Assembly: GCA_000403335.2 (NCBI GenBank) | Contig: KE159629.1 | Span: 372,001-436,000 of the forward strand | DNA from: Lachnospiraceae bacterium MD335 | Lineage (GTDB): Bacteria > Bacillota > Clostridia > Lachnospirales > Lachnospiraceae | DNA length: 64,000 bases | Reading direction: 5' to 3' | Part shown: piece by piece, positions 42,039 through 49,573 of the stretch | Layout: each line of letters begins with the position of its first letter | How positions within the stretch are numbered: position 1 is the first letter of the stretch | The notes under the pieces: generated by a model | Databases searched by the model: none | The model's input: only the letters and a program-made list of their open reading frames with translations | Told to the model about the DNA's origin: nothing | Translations under genes and position numbers: made by a program

Positions 42039-44279
42039 TTATACCTTAATTTTTGTCCCTTTTCCATCTCTTTTTCCGAGTTTTATTTTATTTACCGCTA
42101 TTTTTTTATCATGGTACATCAATTCCTGCGCCTCTCCCGATAACGGGCAACAGTAAACCTGTTCAACATAGTCTGTTGTGCCAAGCTTCATTCCACGTAC
42201 GCCAACAGCCGTTTTTTTCAGCTCAGAAATTTCGTCGGCATCAATTCGCAGAAAATACCCCCCTGCACTCTGAAAAATAACATGCTGATGTTCATTTATA
42301 ATAGAAACGCAAACAACCTCGTCCCCCTCATTCAGCTTTGTCGCTGCCACCATGCGTTTCGTAACGTCAAACTCTCCTCCGCTTACCAGCTTGCACATTG
42401 CCTGCTTTGTCACAAACAAAAGCCGATACAAATTTAAATCGGACTGACTTGCAACAAGCAGCGCTGTCTCTCCAGCAGAGTTATAATTGCTGATATTGTC
42501 AATCGGCAGACCCTTGTCCCGGAATTTTCCAAACGGCACGTCCGACGCCTTTATGGTATGCAGCTGTCCGATATTGGTAAAGACACAAATTTTTCCGGTA
42601 TTTTTGCACCGGACAAGATATTTAAATTCCGCCTGTGCAGCTTCCTTATTCCGTTCATATGCAGAAACATCTATCGTCTTGCAGTACCCGAATTTATCCA
42701 TCAGGAAGACTATTTCCATCTCCTCCTGTTTTTTCTCCTCGTAGACAGCCTCTTCGGCATTTTCAATACGTGTTCTGCGCTTTTTGGCATACTCCTTCTT
42801 AATCGTATCCAAGTCCTGAATAATCACCTGCGCCATCGCGTCGCGCCGCTCCAAAATATCCTCATATTTATAAATGTTTGCATTGGTTTCGGCATTTTCC
42901 TTCATTAATGCCTCAATCTCCAATCCAATCAGCTTGTACAAACGCATGTCAAGAATAGCATTTGCCTGACGCTCCGTAAAATTCAGCTGCTGTGCCATAA
43001 CGGAAGAACTTTTGGAACGGAACTTGATACCATCTGTAATACCATTTGTCAGACAGTTCTTTACCATAGCTCTGTCCTTGGAACCGCGCAGGATTTCGAT
43101 AATCAGGTCAATGATATTGCAGGCACGGATTAATCCTTCCTGAATCTCGCGTTTTTCAAGCTCTTTATTTAAAAGCGTCGTGTACTTTCTCGTGGCAATC
43201 TCATATTGAAATGCCACGTTTCTCGCAATAATGTCCTTTAGTCCCATTGTCTCAGGTCTGCCGTCCGCAATTGCGATCATATTGACACCGAAAGTGTCCT
43301 CAAGACGCGTCTTTTTGTACAGTAAGTTCTTAAAATTTTCAACATCCGTATCTTTTTTCAGCTCTATGACAATGCGGATGCCTTCTTTGGAAGACTGATT
43401 GGAAATGTCAAGAATTTCCGGCGCCTTTTTCTGTTCGTAGATTGCCGCCACATCCTGTAAAAACTTCCCGATATTGGCGCCAACCATGGTATAGGGAATT
43501 TCCGTAATGACAAGGTTTAACTTCCCCCCCTTTGTCTTTTCCACTTCCACCGTGCCCCGTAGCTTAATTTTTCCCGTACCAGTCTCGTAAATTGAGAGCA
43601 GCTCGTCCTTGTTGCAGACAATTCCGCCCGTTGGAAAATCCGGTCCCTTAATATACTTCATCAGCTCGCGCGTGGTAACAGCTTCATTCATCATATACGC
43701 CTTTGTCGCGTCAATGACTTCACCAAGATTGTGCGGCGGAATGCTGGTAGCCATACCCACGGCAATGCCCTCCGAACCGTTCACCAAAAGATTGGGAAAA
43801 CGGCATGGTAAAACAGACGGCTCTTTCTCCGTCTCGTCAAAATTCGGCACAAAATCGACCACGTCCTTATCAAGGTCCGCAAGCATTGCCTCCTGTGAAA
43901 TTTTCTGCAGCCGTGCCTCCGTGTAACGCATTGCCGCTGCACCGTCACCTTCGATATTTCCGAAGTTTCCATGCCCGTCTATCAGCGGAATGCCTTTTTT
44001 AAAATCCTGCGTCAGCACGACAAGCGCTTCGTATATAGAGCTGTCTCCGTGCGGGTGGTATTTACCCATCGTATCCCCGACAATACGCGCGCTCTTTCTA
44101 TAAGGTCTGTCATAACGGATTCCAAGCTCATGCATGTCATACAGTGTACGTCGCTGCACCGGCTTTAAACCGTCGCGTACATCTGGCAGCGCCCTTGCAA
44201 TAATGACACTCATCGCATAGTTGATAAACGATTTCTGCATGGTCTCGGAATATTCCGTTTTTATAATCTTTTCTTCCAT
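42039..44279 (-). CDS. parC: DNA topoisomerase IV subunit A
   Basis: ParC cuts and passes DNA duplexes to decatenate chromosomes, with ParE. The ATG at 44279 (MEEKIIKTEYSETMQKSFI) is the family N-terminus; longer frames run through hairpin sequence. The 746-residue protein has the catalytic Tyr in AAMRYTEARL, and QRRTLYDMHELG. The C-terminal beta-propeller lacks a gyrase GyrA-box (QRRGGKG), which argues for topoisomerase IV rather than gyrase. parE lies immediately upstream. Confidence 0.9.
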   Translation of the reverse strand: MEEKIIKTEYSETMQKSFINYAMSVIIARALPDVRDGLKPVQRRTLYDMHELGIRYDRPYRKSARIVGDTMGKYHPHGDSSIYEALVVLTQDFKKGIPLIDGHGNFGNIEGDGAAAMRYTEARLQKISQEAMLADLDKDVVDFVPNFDETEKEPSVLPCRFPNLLVNGSEGIAVGMATSIPPHNLGEVIDATKAYMMNEAVTTRELMKYIKGPDFPTGGIVCNKDELLSIYETGTGKIKLRGTVEVEKTKGGKLNLVITEIPYTMVGANIGKFLQDVAAIYEQKKAPEILDISNQSSKEGIRIVIELKKDTDVENFKNLLYKKTRLEDTFGVNMIAIADGRPETMGLKDIIARNVAFQYEIATRKYTTLLNKELEKREIQEGLIRACNIIDLIIEILRGSKDRAMVKNCLTNGITDGIKFRSKSSSVMAQQLNFTERQANAILDMRLYKLIGLEIEALMKENAETNANIYKYEDILERRDAMAQVIIQDLDTIKKEYAKKRRTRIENAEEAVYEEKKQEEMEIVFLMDKFGYCKTIDVSAYERNKEAAQAEFKYLVRCKNTGKICVFTNIGQLHTIKASDVPFGKFRDKGLPIDNISNYNSAGETALLVASQSDLNLYRLLFVTKQAMCKLVSGGEFDVTKRMVAATKLNEGDEVVCVSIINEHQHVIFQSAGGYFLRIDADEISELKKTAVGVRGMKLGTTDYVEQVYCCPLSGEAQELMYHDKKIAVNKIKLGKRDGKGTKIKV

Positions 44280-44430
44280 TCCAATAACAACTACCTTTCC
44301 ATATTTAATGGGAAACGCTGATAAAAGCGTTTCCTGCACCGGATTTGCGCTGCAAAGCAGCATTTTCCTCTGCAAATCCGTGTGCATCCGCCGGAGGCTC
44401 TAAGGAAGCGATGATTAAATCAACGCTTTC
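44280..44430 (-). other. Three-hairpin intergenic region between parE and parC
   Basis: Contains GGAAACGCT/AGCGTTTCC, a nested pair CGGATTTGC...GCAAATCCG around GCTGC-aaa-GCAGC, and AAGGAAGCG...CGCTTTCTT. No coding frame of interest. It could be an RNA processing or attenuation region that sets the ParE:ParC ratio. Confidence 0.55.
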
Positions 44431-46371
44431 TTAAATATCAAGCTCCGCGTCGGTCGCATACTCGTAAATAAATTTTCTTCTTGGCGGAACATCAGTTCCC
44501 ATCAACATCTCCGTCACTTCCGACGCCATGCGTGCGTCCTCAATCTCGATTTGCTTCAAAATCCGCGTCTCAGGATTCAGCGTCGTCTCCCAAAGCTGTT
44601 CGGCATCCATTTCTCCCAATCCTTTATACCGCTGCAAGGTAAACGGTCCTTTGTGGCGTTTGCGGTACTTATCAAGCGCCTCGTTGTCGTATAAATATTC
44701 TTCTTTTCCCTTTGCGGGCATTGCCTTATACAGAGGCGGCATTGCAATATAAACATGCCCCTCATAAATCAGCTCCGGCATAAAGCGGTAAAACAGCGTC
44801 AAAAGCAGATTGCTGATATGCTCGCCGTCAACATCGGCATCCGCCATAATCACGATTTTATCATACCGTAGCTTCGCAATGTCAAAATCGTTCCCATACC
44901 CTTCCGAAAAACCGCAGCCAAACGCGTTAATCATCGACTTAATTTCTGCGTTTGCAAGCACCTTGTCAATGCTTGCCTTCTCCACATTTAAAATCTTTCC
45001 ACGGATTGGCAAAATCGCCTGATACATACGGTTTCTTGCCGTCTTTGCACTTCCTCCCGCAGAATCTCCCTCCACGATAAAAATCTCACACTTACTGCTG
45101 TCCTTCGACTCGCAGTTTGCAAGCTTTCCGTTGGAATCAAATGAAAACTTCTGCTTTGTAAGCATGTTTGTCTTTGCGCGCTCTTCTGTTTTCCTGATTT
45201 TTGCGGCTTTTTCCGCACAGGAAATCACATTTTTTAAAACCTCGACATTGCGGTCAAAGTAGCGCGAAACCTCGTCGCCCGTCACCTTGCTGACCGCCTT
45301 CGACGCATCCTGGTTATCCAGCTTTGTCTTTGTCTGTCCCTCAAAACGCGGCTCAGGGTGCTTGATGGACACAATCGCCGTCATGCCGTTTCGCACATCT
45401 GCACCTGTAAAGTTCACGTCCTTTTCCTTCAAGATATTCAGCTCGCGGGCATAATTATTGATAATCGTGGTAAACATGGTTTTAAAGCCCGTCAGATGCG
45501 TTCCGCCCTCTGCATTATAGATGTTGTTGCAAAAACCAAGCACATTCTCGTGAAATTCATTGATATACTGAAACGCGCACTCCACCGTTATATTCTCACT
45601 TTCTCCCGTAAAATAAATAATGTCGTGAAGCGCCTCTTTATTTTTGTTTAAATCCTTGATATAACCGACAATCCCTTCCGGTTCCGTATAAACAATTTTT
45701 TCGGGTGCACTGCTTCGTCTGTCCTCAAAAATAATCGTAAGCTTTGGGTTTAAGTAAGCCGTTTCATGCAGCCTGCTTTTAACTTCCTCCGCCTTAAAAC
45801 GCGTTTTGTCAAAAATCTGCGGGTCCGGCGTAAAGTTTATGGTTGTGCCTGTTTCTTTCGTCTTTCCGATAACAGGAAGCAGACCGTCAACAAGCTCCAC
45901 CACGGGATTTCCGTACGCATACTTGTCCTGATGAATCAGCCCGCCGCTCTTGACCGTTACAGTCAATTGCGTGGACAACGCATTCACCACCGAAGATCCC
46001 ACACCATGCAGCCCGCCGCTTGTCTTATATGCACTGTTGTCAAACTTTCCACCCGCGTGAAGTGTCGTAAATACCACCCGCTCCGCACTCACGCCCTTTT
46101 GGTGCATACCGACGGGAATGCCGCGCCCGTTGTCCGAAATGGTCGCTGAGCCGTCTGCCTCAAGCGTCACACGGATTTCACTGCACTCTCCCGCAAGATG
46201 TTCGTCCACCGAATTGTCAACGATTTCATATATTAAATGATTTAAGCCTTTTGTGGAAACGCTTCCGATATACATTCCAGGGCGTTTCCTGACTGCTTCA
46301 AGCCCCTCTAAAACGGTAATGCTTGACGCATCATATGTTGTATTGTCTGTTTTTGTCATTTTAGGAACCAT
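44431..46371 (-). CDS. parE: DNA topoisomerase IV subunit B
   Basis: The ATPase subunit of topoisomerase IV. The 646-residue protein has a GHKL ATPase domain (VDNSVDEHLAGE, DNGRGIPVGMH, GGLHGVGSSVVNALS), and the TOPRIM region with EGDSAGGSA, DADVDGEHI, plus GKGLGEMD-like RYKGLGEMDAEQL. The start at 46371 or 46359 cannot be resolved because no clean SD is present (AAAGG close by). Paired with parC. Confidence 0.9.
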   Translation of the reverse strand: MVPKMTKTDNTTYDASSITVLEGLEAVRKRPGMYIGSVSTKGLNHLIYEIVDNSVDEHLAGECSEIRVTLEADGSATISDNGRGIPVGMHQKGVSAERVVFTTLHAGGKFDNSAYKTSGGLHGVGSSVVNALSTQLTVTVKSGGLIHQDKYAYGNPVVELVDGLLPVIGKTKETGTTINFTPDPQIFDKTRFKAEEVKSRLHETAYLNPKLTIIFEDRRSSAPEKIVYTEPEGIVGYIKDLNKNKEALHDIIYFTGESENITVECAFQYINEFHENVLGFCNNIYNAEGGTHLTGFKTMFTTIINNYARELNILKEKDVNFTGADVRNGMTAIVSIKHPEPRFEGQTKTKLDNQDASKAVSKVTGDEVSRYFDRNVEVLKNVISCAEKAAKIRKTEERAKTNMLTKQKFSFDSNGKLANCESKDSSKCEIFIVEGDSAGGSAKTARNRMYQAILPIRGKILNVEKASIDKVLANAEIKSMINAFGCGFSEGYGNDFDIAKLRYDKIVIMADADVDGEHISNLLLTLFYRFMPELIYEGHVYIAMPPLYKAMPAKGKEEYLYDNEALDKYRKRHKGPFTLQRYKGLGEMDAEQLWETTLNPETRILKQIEIEDARMASEVTEMLMGTDVPPRRKFIYEYATDAELDI

Positions 46372-46452
46372 GCCTTTCTAAAATCAGAGTTCTAACGCTG
46401 CCGCACATGTTGTTTCGTCGTTTTAACGGCAACGTTTTACCTTATTGTAGTA

Positions 46453-46479
46453 TACCATAATTGCTCCGCAATCATGGTA
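46453..46479. repeat. Inverted repeat upstream of parE
   Basis: TACCATAATTGC and GCAATCATGGTA pair with one mismatch around a tcc loop. It lies next to the palindromic repeat below. The 46372-46736 gap otherwise holds no gene; a 71-codon frame here is considered chance. Confidence 0.45.
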
Positions 46480-46486
46480 AGTTCAT

Positions 46487-46530
46487 GCCCATTCGGGCGA
46501 GTATAATATCTGTCGATATTATACCATAAC
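46487..46530. repeat. Promoter-proximal palindromic repeat (family 4), copy 1
   Basis: CCCATTCGGGCG followed by ATAATATC-TGTC-GATATTAT (46503-46522). Nearly the same sequence at 57067-57108 has ATAATGTC-TGTC-GACATTAT: a compensatory change at one pair. On the minus strand the first palindrome arm carries TATAAT, and this copy is about 110 nt upstream of parE. Confidence 0.7.
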
Positions 46531-46626
46531 TTTCCAACTTTGCAACTGTTTTTGCGATTTTTTTCGAATATATGTTTTTGTTGGTTTTACATAAAAATTT
46601 TCTATGCATTTTTTTCAATGCAACCA

Positions 46627-46654
46627 TTGCAAATGTAAAAAATATGTATACAAT
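46627..46654 (+). promoter_or_regulatory. Predicted pta promoter
   Basis: TTGCAA (46627-46632), 16-nt spacer, TACAAT (46649-46654). Confidence 0.5.
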
Positions 46655-46692
46655 AGTAATTAGAACGCGGCGCACACCGCAAAACACAACGG

Positions 46693-46706
46693 TGTAAGCG
46701 CTTTCA
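46693..46706 (+). promoter_or_regulatory. Catabolite-responsive element (cre-like) before pta
   Basis: TGTAAGCGCTTTCA matches the CcpA-binding consensus of Firmicutes (TGNAARCGNWWWCA). It lies about 30-45 nt downstream of the predicted start site and before the SD. By position it would repress, unlike the upstream activating cre of Bacillus pta; neither is tested. Confidence 0.6.
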
Positions 46707-46736
46707 TAAATTTAACGAAAAGGAAGGATAAAAACT

Positions 46737-47729
46737 ATGGCTATGTATGGATTTGGTCCGATGATCGACCAGTTAAAGAAGAACCCCAAAACAATTGTAT
46801 TTACGGAAGGATGCGATCCCCGTATTCTTGAGGCTGCATCACGTCTTCTTGCAAGCAGCTTCCTTACCCCGATCCTTGTAGGAAATGAGGAAGAAGTTTT
46901 AAAAGCTGCCGAAGATGCCGGTTACAATATCAGAGGCGCCCAGATTATTGACAGCAATCACTACGACCGTTTTGATGAGATGGTAGATAAATTTTGCGAA
47001 CTCAGGGCAGGGAAAAAAGAAGGCACTCCCGAAAAAGCAAGAGAGATTCTGACACAGCCAAATTACTTCGGCACAATGCTTGTAGCAATGGGTGTAGCGG
47101 ATGCACTTCTTGGCGGCGCTACATACTCTACCTCCGACACGGTTCGCCCTGCATTACAGCTCATCAAGACAAAACCCAACAACAGCATCGTTTCTTCCTG
47201 CTTTATCCTTGTTCGTCCCGGTGCAACCGGTGAAAACGAAGTGCTTGCAATGGGCGACTGCGCGATTAATATTGCTCCTTCCGAGGACGAGCTTGTTGAA
47301 ATCTGCGGCGAGACAATTGAGTGCGCTAAGATTTTCGGTATTGACCCGAAAGTCGCTTTCCTAAGCTACTCTACGCTTGGTTCCGGAAAAGGCGATTCCG
47401 TTGAAAAAATGCGCAATGCCGCAGCCAAAGCGAAAGCAGAATTCCCTGACACGCCAATCGAAGGTGAACTTCAGTTCGACGCCGCTGTTTCTCCGCGTGT
47501 GGCACGTACAAAATGTCCCGACTCTAAGGTTGCGGGACATGCCAATACATTCATCTTCCCGGATATTAACTCAGGCAATATGGGTTACAAGATTGCACAA
47601 AGAATGGGTAACTTCGAAGCATATGGTCCGATCCTTCTTGGCTTAAATGCACCGATTAATGATCTTTCCCGCGGATGTAACGCGATTGAGGTTTATTCAA
47701 TGGCGATTATTACAGCGGCCTTGGTGTAG
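46737..47729 (+). CDS. pta: Phosphate acetyltransferase
   Basis: Pta converts acetyl-CoA and phosphate to acetyl-phosphate, the step before acetate kinase. The 330-residue protein has VFTEGCDPRILEAASRLLA, the GGATYSTSDTVRPALQLIKT active-site region, and NINSGNMGYKIAQR-like PDINSGNMGYKIAQR motif near the C-terminus. Single-domain class. ackA is not adjacent in this window, unlike many Firmicutes. The ATG has AAGGAAGG about 9 nt upstream. Confidence 0.95.
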   Translation: MAMYGFGPMIDQLKKNPKTIVFTEGCDPRILEAASRLLASSFLTPILVGNEEEVLKAAEDAGYNIRGAQIIDSNHYDRFDEMVDKFCELRAGKKEGTPEKAREILTQPNYFGTMLVAMGVADALLGGATYSTSDTVRPALQLIKTKPNNSIVSSCFILVRPGATGENEVLAMGDCAINIAPSEDELVEICGETIECAKIFGIDPKVAFLSYSTLGSGKGDSVEKMRNAAAKAKAEFPDTPIEGELQFDAAVSPRVARTKCPDSKVAGHANTFIFPDINSGNMGYKIAQRMGNFEAYGPILLGLNAPINDLSRGCNAIEVYSMAIITAALV

Positions 47730-47754
47730 ATTTGAAATAGAATGATTTAATGAT

Positions 47755-47802
47755 AAAAAAGATAACTTACTGATTTGTAAAGAGTCGGTAAGTTATCTTT
47801 TT
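47755..47802 (+). terminator. Intrinsic terminator after pta
   Basis: AAAGATAACTTAC pairs with GTAAGTTATCTTT, ending in TTTTT. Confidence 0.85.
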
Positions 47803-47865
47803 CATTTCCTGTTATCTCATTTTACTTATATGCCGCAAGTTCTTCCTATGCCGGCTGCATATCCA

Positions 47866-47901
47866 AAAAAGGTCTGATTCCCTCAGAATCAAACCTTTTC
47901 C
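47866..47901 (-). terminator. Strong minus-strand terminator, probably the original degV terminator
   Basis: On the minus strand AAAGGTTTGATTCT pairs with GGAATCAGACCTTT, followed by TTTTTT. It lies just beyond the 36-bp copy of the degV 3' end, so it may once have directly followed degV. Confidence 0.8.
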
Positions 47902-47910
47902 CAAAACCTC

Positions 47911-47946
47911 TCAAATCAACTTCTTCGTACAGGCAATCGCAAGCGC
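47911..47946. repeat. 36-bp direct repeat, distal copy of the degV 3' end
   Basis: The 36 bases are identical to 48614-48649. On the minus strand they encode ALAIACTKKLI and a stop in the degV frame. Upstream of this copy the sequence no longer matches degV. 47730-48020 holds no other gene that I can support. Confidence 0.85.
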
Positions 47947-48020
47947 AAAAGCATATCTCACAGCACCAAAACAGACTCCGGCAAAAGCTGTAAAGCCGAA
48001 GATCCATCCAGTCTTGCAAA

Positions 48021-48212
48021 CTATTCTTTTATTTCATCAATGTCTGTAAGATTTACGCCTAAAACATTCAGTAAAGCTTTTAAAGAAATATATTTCTTTT
48101 TCAATTCGGCATAAGTCTCAGTAGCATTTTCTTTTTTAGCAATTGTCATATATCGCTGTATTTCCCTGAAATCGTCTATCGTAGTTTTTGCAATTTCAGC
48201 ATTGTTCGGCAT
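48021..48212 (-). CDS. 63-residue helical protein of unknown function
   Basis: ATG at 48212 with GGAGG and 7-nt spacing (GGAGGTGATTTTATG, minus strand). The product (MPNNAEIAKTTIDDFREI...) is charged and helix-rich with no membrane segment. It has its own promoter-like region with a perfect palindrome (below). It lies inside the 0.7-kb segment bounded by the 36-bp repeats, so it may be cargo of a small inserted segment. I do not recognise it. Confidence 0.65.
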   Translation of the reverse strand: MPNNAEIAKTTIDDFREIQRYMTIAKKENATETYAELKKKYISLKALLNVLGVNLTDIDEIKE

Positions 48213-48243
48213 AAAATCACCTCCGGTTAAAGAACATCAGTTG

Positions 48244-48285
48244 TTATGTTATGATTAGTATAACATAATCTAAGGGGAAAGTCTA
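48244..48285 (-). promoter_or_regulatory. Promoter with perfect 9-bp palindrome for the 63-residue gene
   Basis: On the minus strand TAGACT (48285-48280), 17-nt spacer, TATACT (48262-48257). TTATGTTAT (48244-48252) and ATAACATAA (48260-48268) form a perfect inverted repeat overlapping the -10, fitting an operator. Confidence 0.55.
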
Positions 48286-48314
48286 TCCGTTTTGACCGCA
48301 TAATTTACCTTCCA

Positions 48315-48472
48315 TCAAATCAACGTTACTGTTCACTCCGTTCCAATAACGAGTAAAAATCCATGCAAAAATTGCAAAACGAACAAGTTCGTTGCGCAAA
48401 TGGATTTTTACTTGCTGCATGTACGTTTTCGTACGGACTTAGCAGTCAATGCTAAGTCCTGTGTGAACAGTA
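48315..48472. repeat. Multi-hairpin repeat unit 1 (family 1)
   Basis: 158 bp starting TCAAATCAACG. An outer stem TACTGTTCAC (48327-48336) with GTGAACAGTA (48463-48472) encloses three hairpins: AGTAAAAATCCAT/ATGGATTTTTACT (48352-48364 with 48400-48412), GTACG-tttt-CGTAC (48421-48434) and GGACTTAGCA-gtcaa-TGCTAAGTCC (48435-48459). The loop of the first carries an extra CGAAC-aa-GTTCG hairpin. Confidence 0.85.
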
Positions 48473-48613
48473 TCAAATCAACGTTACTGTTCACTCCGTT
48501 CCAGTAACGAGTAAAAATCCATGCAAAATTTGCTTCGCAAATGGATTTTTACTTGCTGCATGTACGTTTTCGTACGGACTTAGCAGTCAATGCTAAGTCC
48601 TGTGTGAACAGTA
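48473..48613. repeat. Multi-hairpin repeat unit 2 (family 1)
   Basis: 141 bp in tandem with unit 1 and nearly identical, but lacking 17 bp in the loop of the long hairpin. Outer stem 48485-48494 with 48604-48613. It ends exactly at the degV stop codon, so the two units form the start of the degV 3' untranslated region. The 48213-48613 stretch has no gene. Confidence 0.85.
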
Positions 48614-48649
48614 TCAAATCAACTTCTTCGTACAGGCAATCGCAAGCGC
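48614..48649. repeat. 36-bp direct repeat, copy inside degV
   Basis: Covers the final codons and stop of degV; identical to 47911-47946, 703 bp away. Confidence 0.85.
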
Positions 48650-49480
48650 TCCTGGGCCGATATGGCATGAAACACTGAGCGATAAGTGGTCAATATAAAC
48701 CGGATACCCCGGAAACTGTGCCGCAAGCTCTTCCTTTAACAACCCTGCCGCCTCCTCATTCTCTGTATGCGCAATCTGTAAATAAATCGGATTGTCCTCT
48801 GAAACGCCGCCAAACCGTTTCTCAATATCATTCTTAATCGCCGTCATCATAATGGACTTCGCCTGATTGACTGTCCGCGCTTTTGCAAAGGCGTCAAGCT
48901 TCTCTCCCTGTATCTGCAGCACGGGCTTTAATTTAAGCAGCGTTCCGAGCGCTGCCGCAGCCGGGGTAATTCTGCCGCCCTTTTTCAGATAATGCAGCGT
49001 GTCAATCATAATATAAATACTCGAATTAAATTTGTCCGCTTCAAGCAGTTCCTTAATCTCGCTTCCGCTCTTTCCTGCCTTCACAAGTGCAAGCGCATCC
49101 AACGCTGACTGCCGCTGTGTCACGGAAATGCGCTGATTGTTCACCACATGCACTTTGCCCTCGTAATCCTGCGCCAGCATCTGTGCCGTCTGACATGAAC
49201 CGCTCAGCCCGCTCGACATCGGAATATGCACAATCTCGTCATTCTCCTTTAAAAGCGTGTCCCACAACGCCAAAATAGCTTCCGGTGAAGGTTGTGAAGT
49301 TGAAATATCGGCGTTTGACGCAAGTTTTTCGTAAAACTCCCGCCGGCTCAATGTAATTTCCTCAAAATATGTTTCCCCGTCAATCATAAACGGCATCGGA
49401 ATTACGCTGATGCCAAGCTCTAACGCCTGTGCCTGCGTAATACCACTGTTGCTGTCCGTAACTACTGCAATCTTTGACAT
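48614..49480 (-). CDS. DegV-family fatty-acid-binding protein
   Basis: DegV (FakB) proteins bind a fatty acid and present it to the kinase FakA. The 288-residue protein has KIAVVTDSNSGITQAQALELGISVIPMP at the N-terminus (given here as segments: VVTDSNSGI), FDGETYFE-like MIDGETYFEEITLS, SSGLSGS, and KKGGRI plus PVLQIQGEKLDAFAK. fakA is encoded 2.2 kb upstream on the same strand with recG between, supporting a functional pair. The last 11 codons are duplicated at 47911-47946. Confidence 0.9.
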   Translation of the reverse strand: MSKIAVVTDSNSGITQAQALELGISVIPMPFMIDGETYFEEITLSRREFYEKLASNADISTSQPSPEAILALWDTLLKENDEIVHIPMSSGLSGSCQTAQMLAQDYEGKVHVVNNQRISVTQRQSALDALALVKAGKSGSEIKELLEADKFNSSIYIMIDTLHYLKKGGRITPAAAALGTLLKLKPVLQIQGEKLDAFAKARTVNQAKSIMMTAIKNDIEKRFGGVSEDNPIYLQIAHTENEEAAGLLKEELAAQFPGYPVYIDHLSLSVSCHIGPGALAIACTKKLI

Positions 49481-49508
49481 GTGTCAATCCTCCGTTCTGC
49501 CAACACCT

Positions 49509-49551
49509 TAATTTATGGGTTGACATAAATTTGCCATATAGAAAATTCCTA
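49509..49551. repeat. Degenerate copy of the family 3 repeat
   Basis: On the minus strand GGCAAATTTATG then CATAAATT resembles the second hairpin of the copies at 23512 and 28269. The first hairpin is lost. Again between two genes of one strand (recG and degV). Confidence 0.4.
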
Positions 49552-49573
49552 ATATATGTTATTATTTTTATAA

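Noticed and set aside
42039-46371. Gyrase GyrA/GyrB instead of topoisomerase IV
   Set aside because: The C-terminal domain lacks a GyrA-box and the subunits are short; still a moderate-confidence choice.
46472-46687. 71-codon minus-strand frame between parE and pta
   Set aside because: It runs across the pta promoter and the palindromic repeat family, has no SD and a low-complexity product.
47911-48020. A second degV gene fragment with longer similarity
   Set aside because: Beyond the 36 identical bases only weak similarity remains, so a full paralogue fragment cannot be claimed.
48315-48613. Tandem units as a small CRISPR array
   Set aside because: Only two units of about 150 bp with no spacers between them and strong internal structure.
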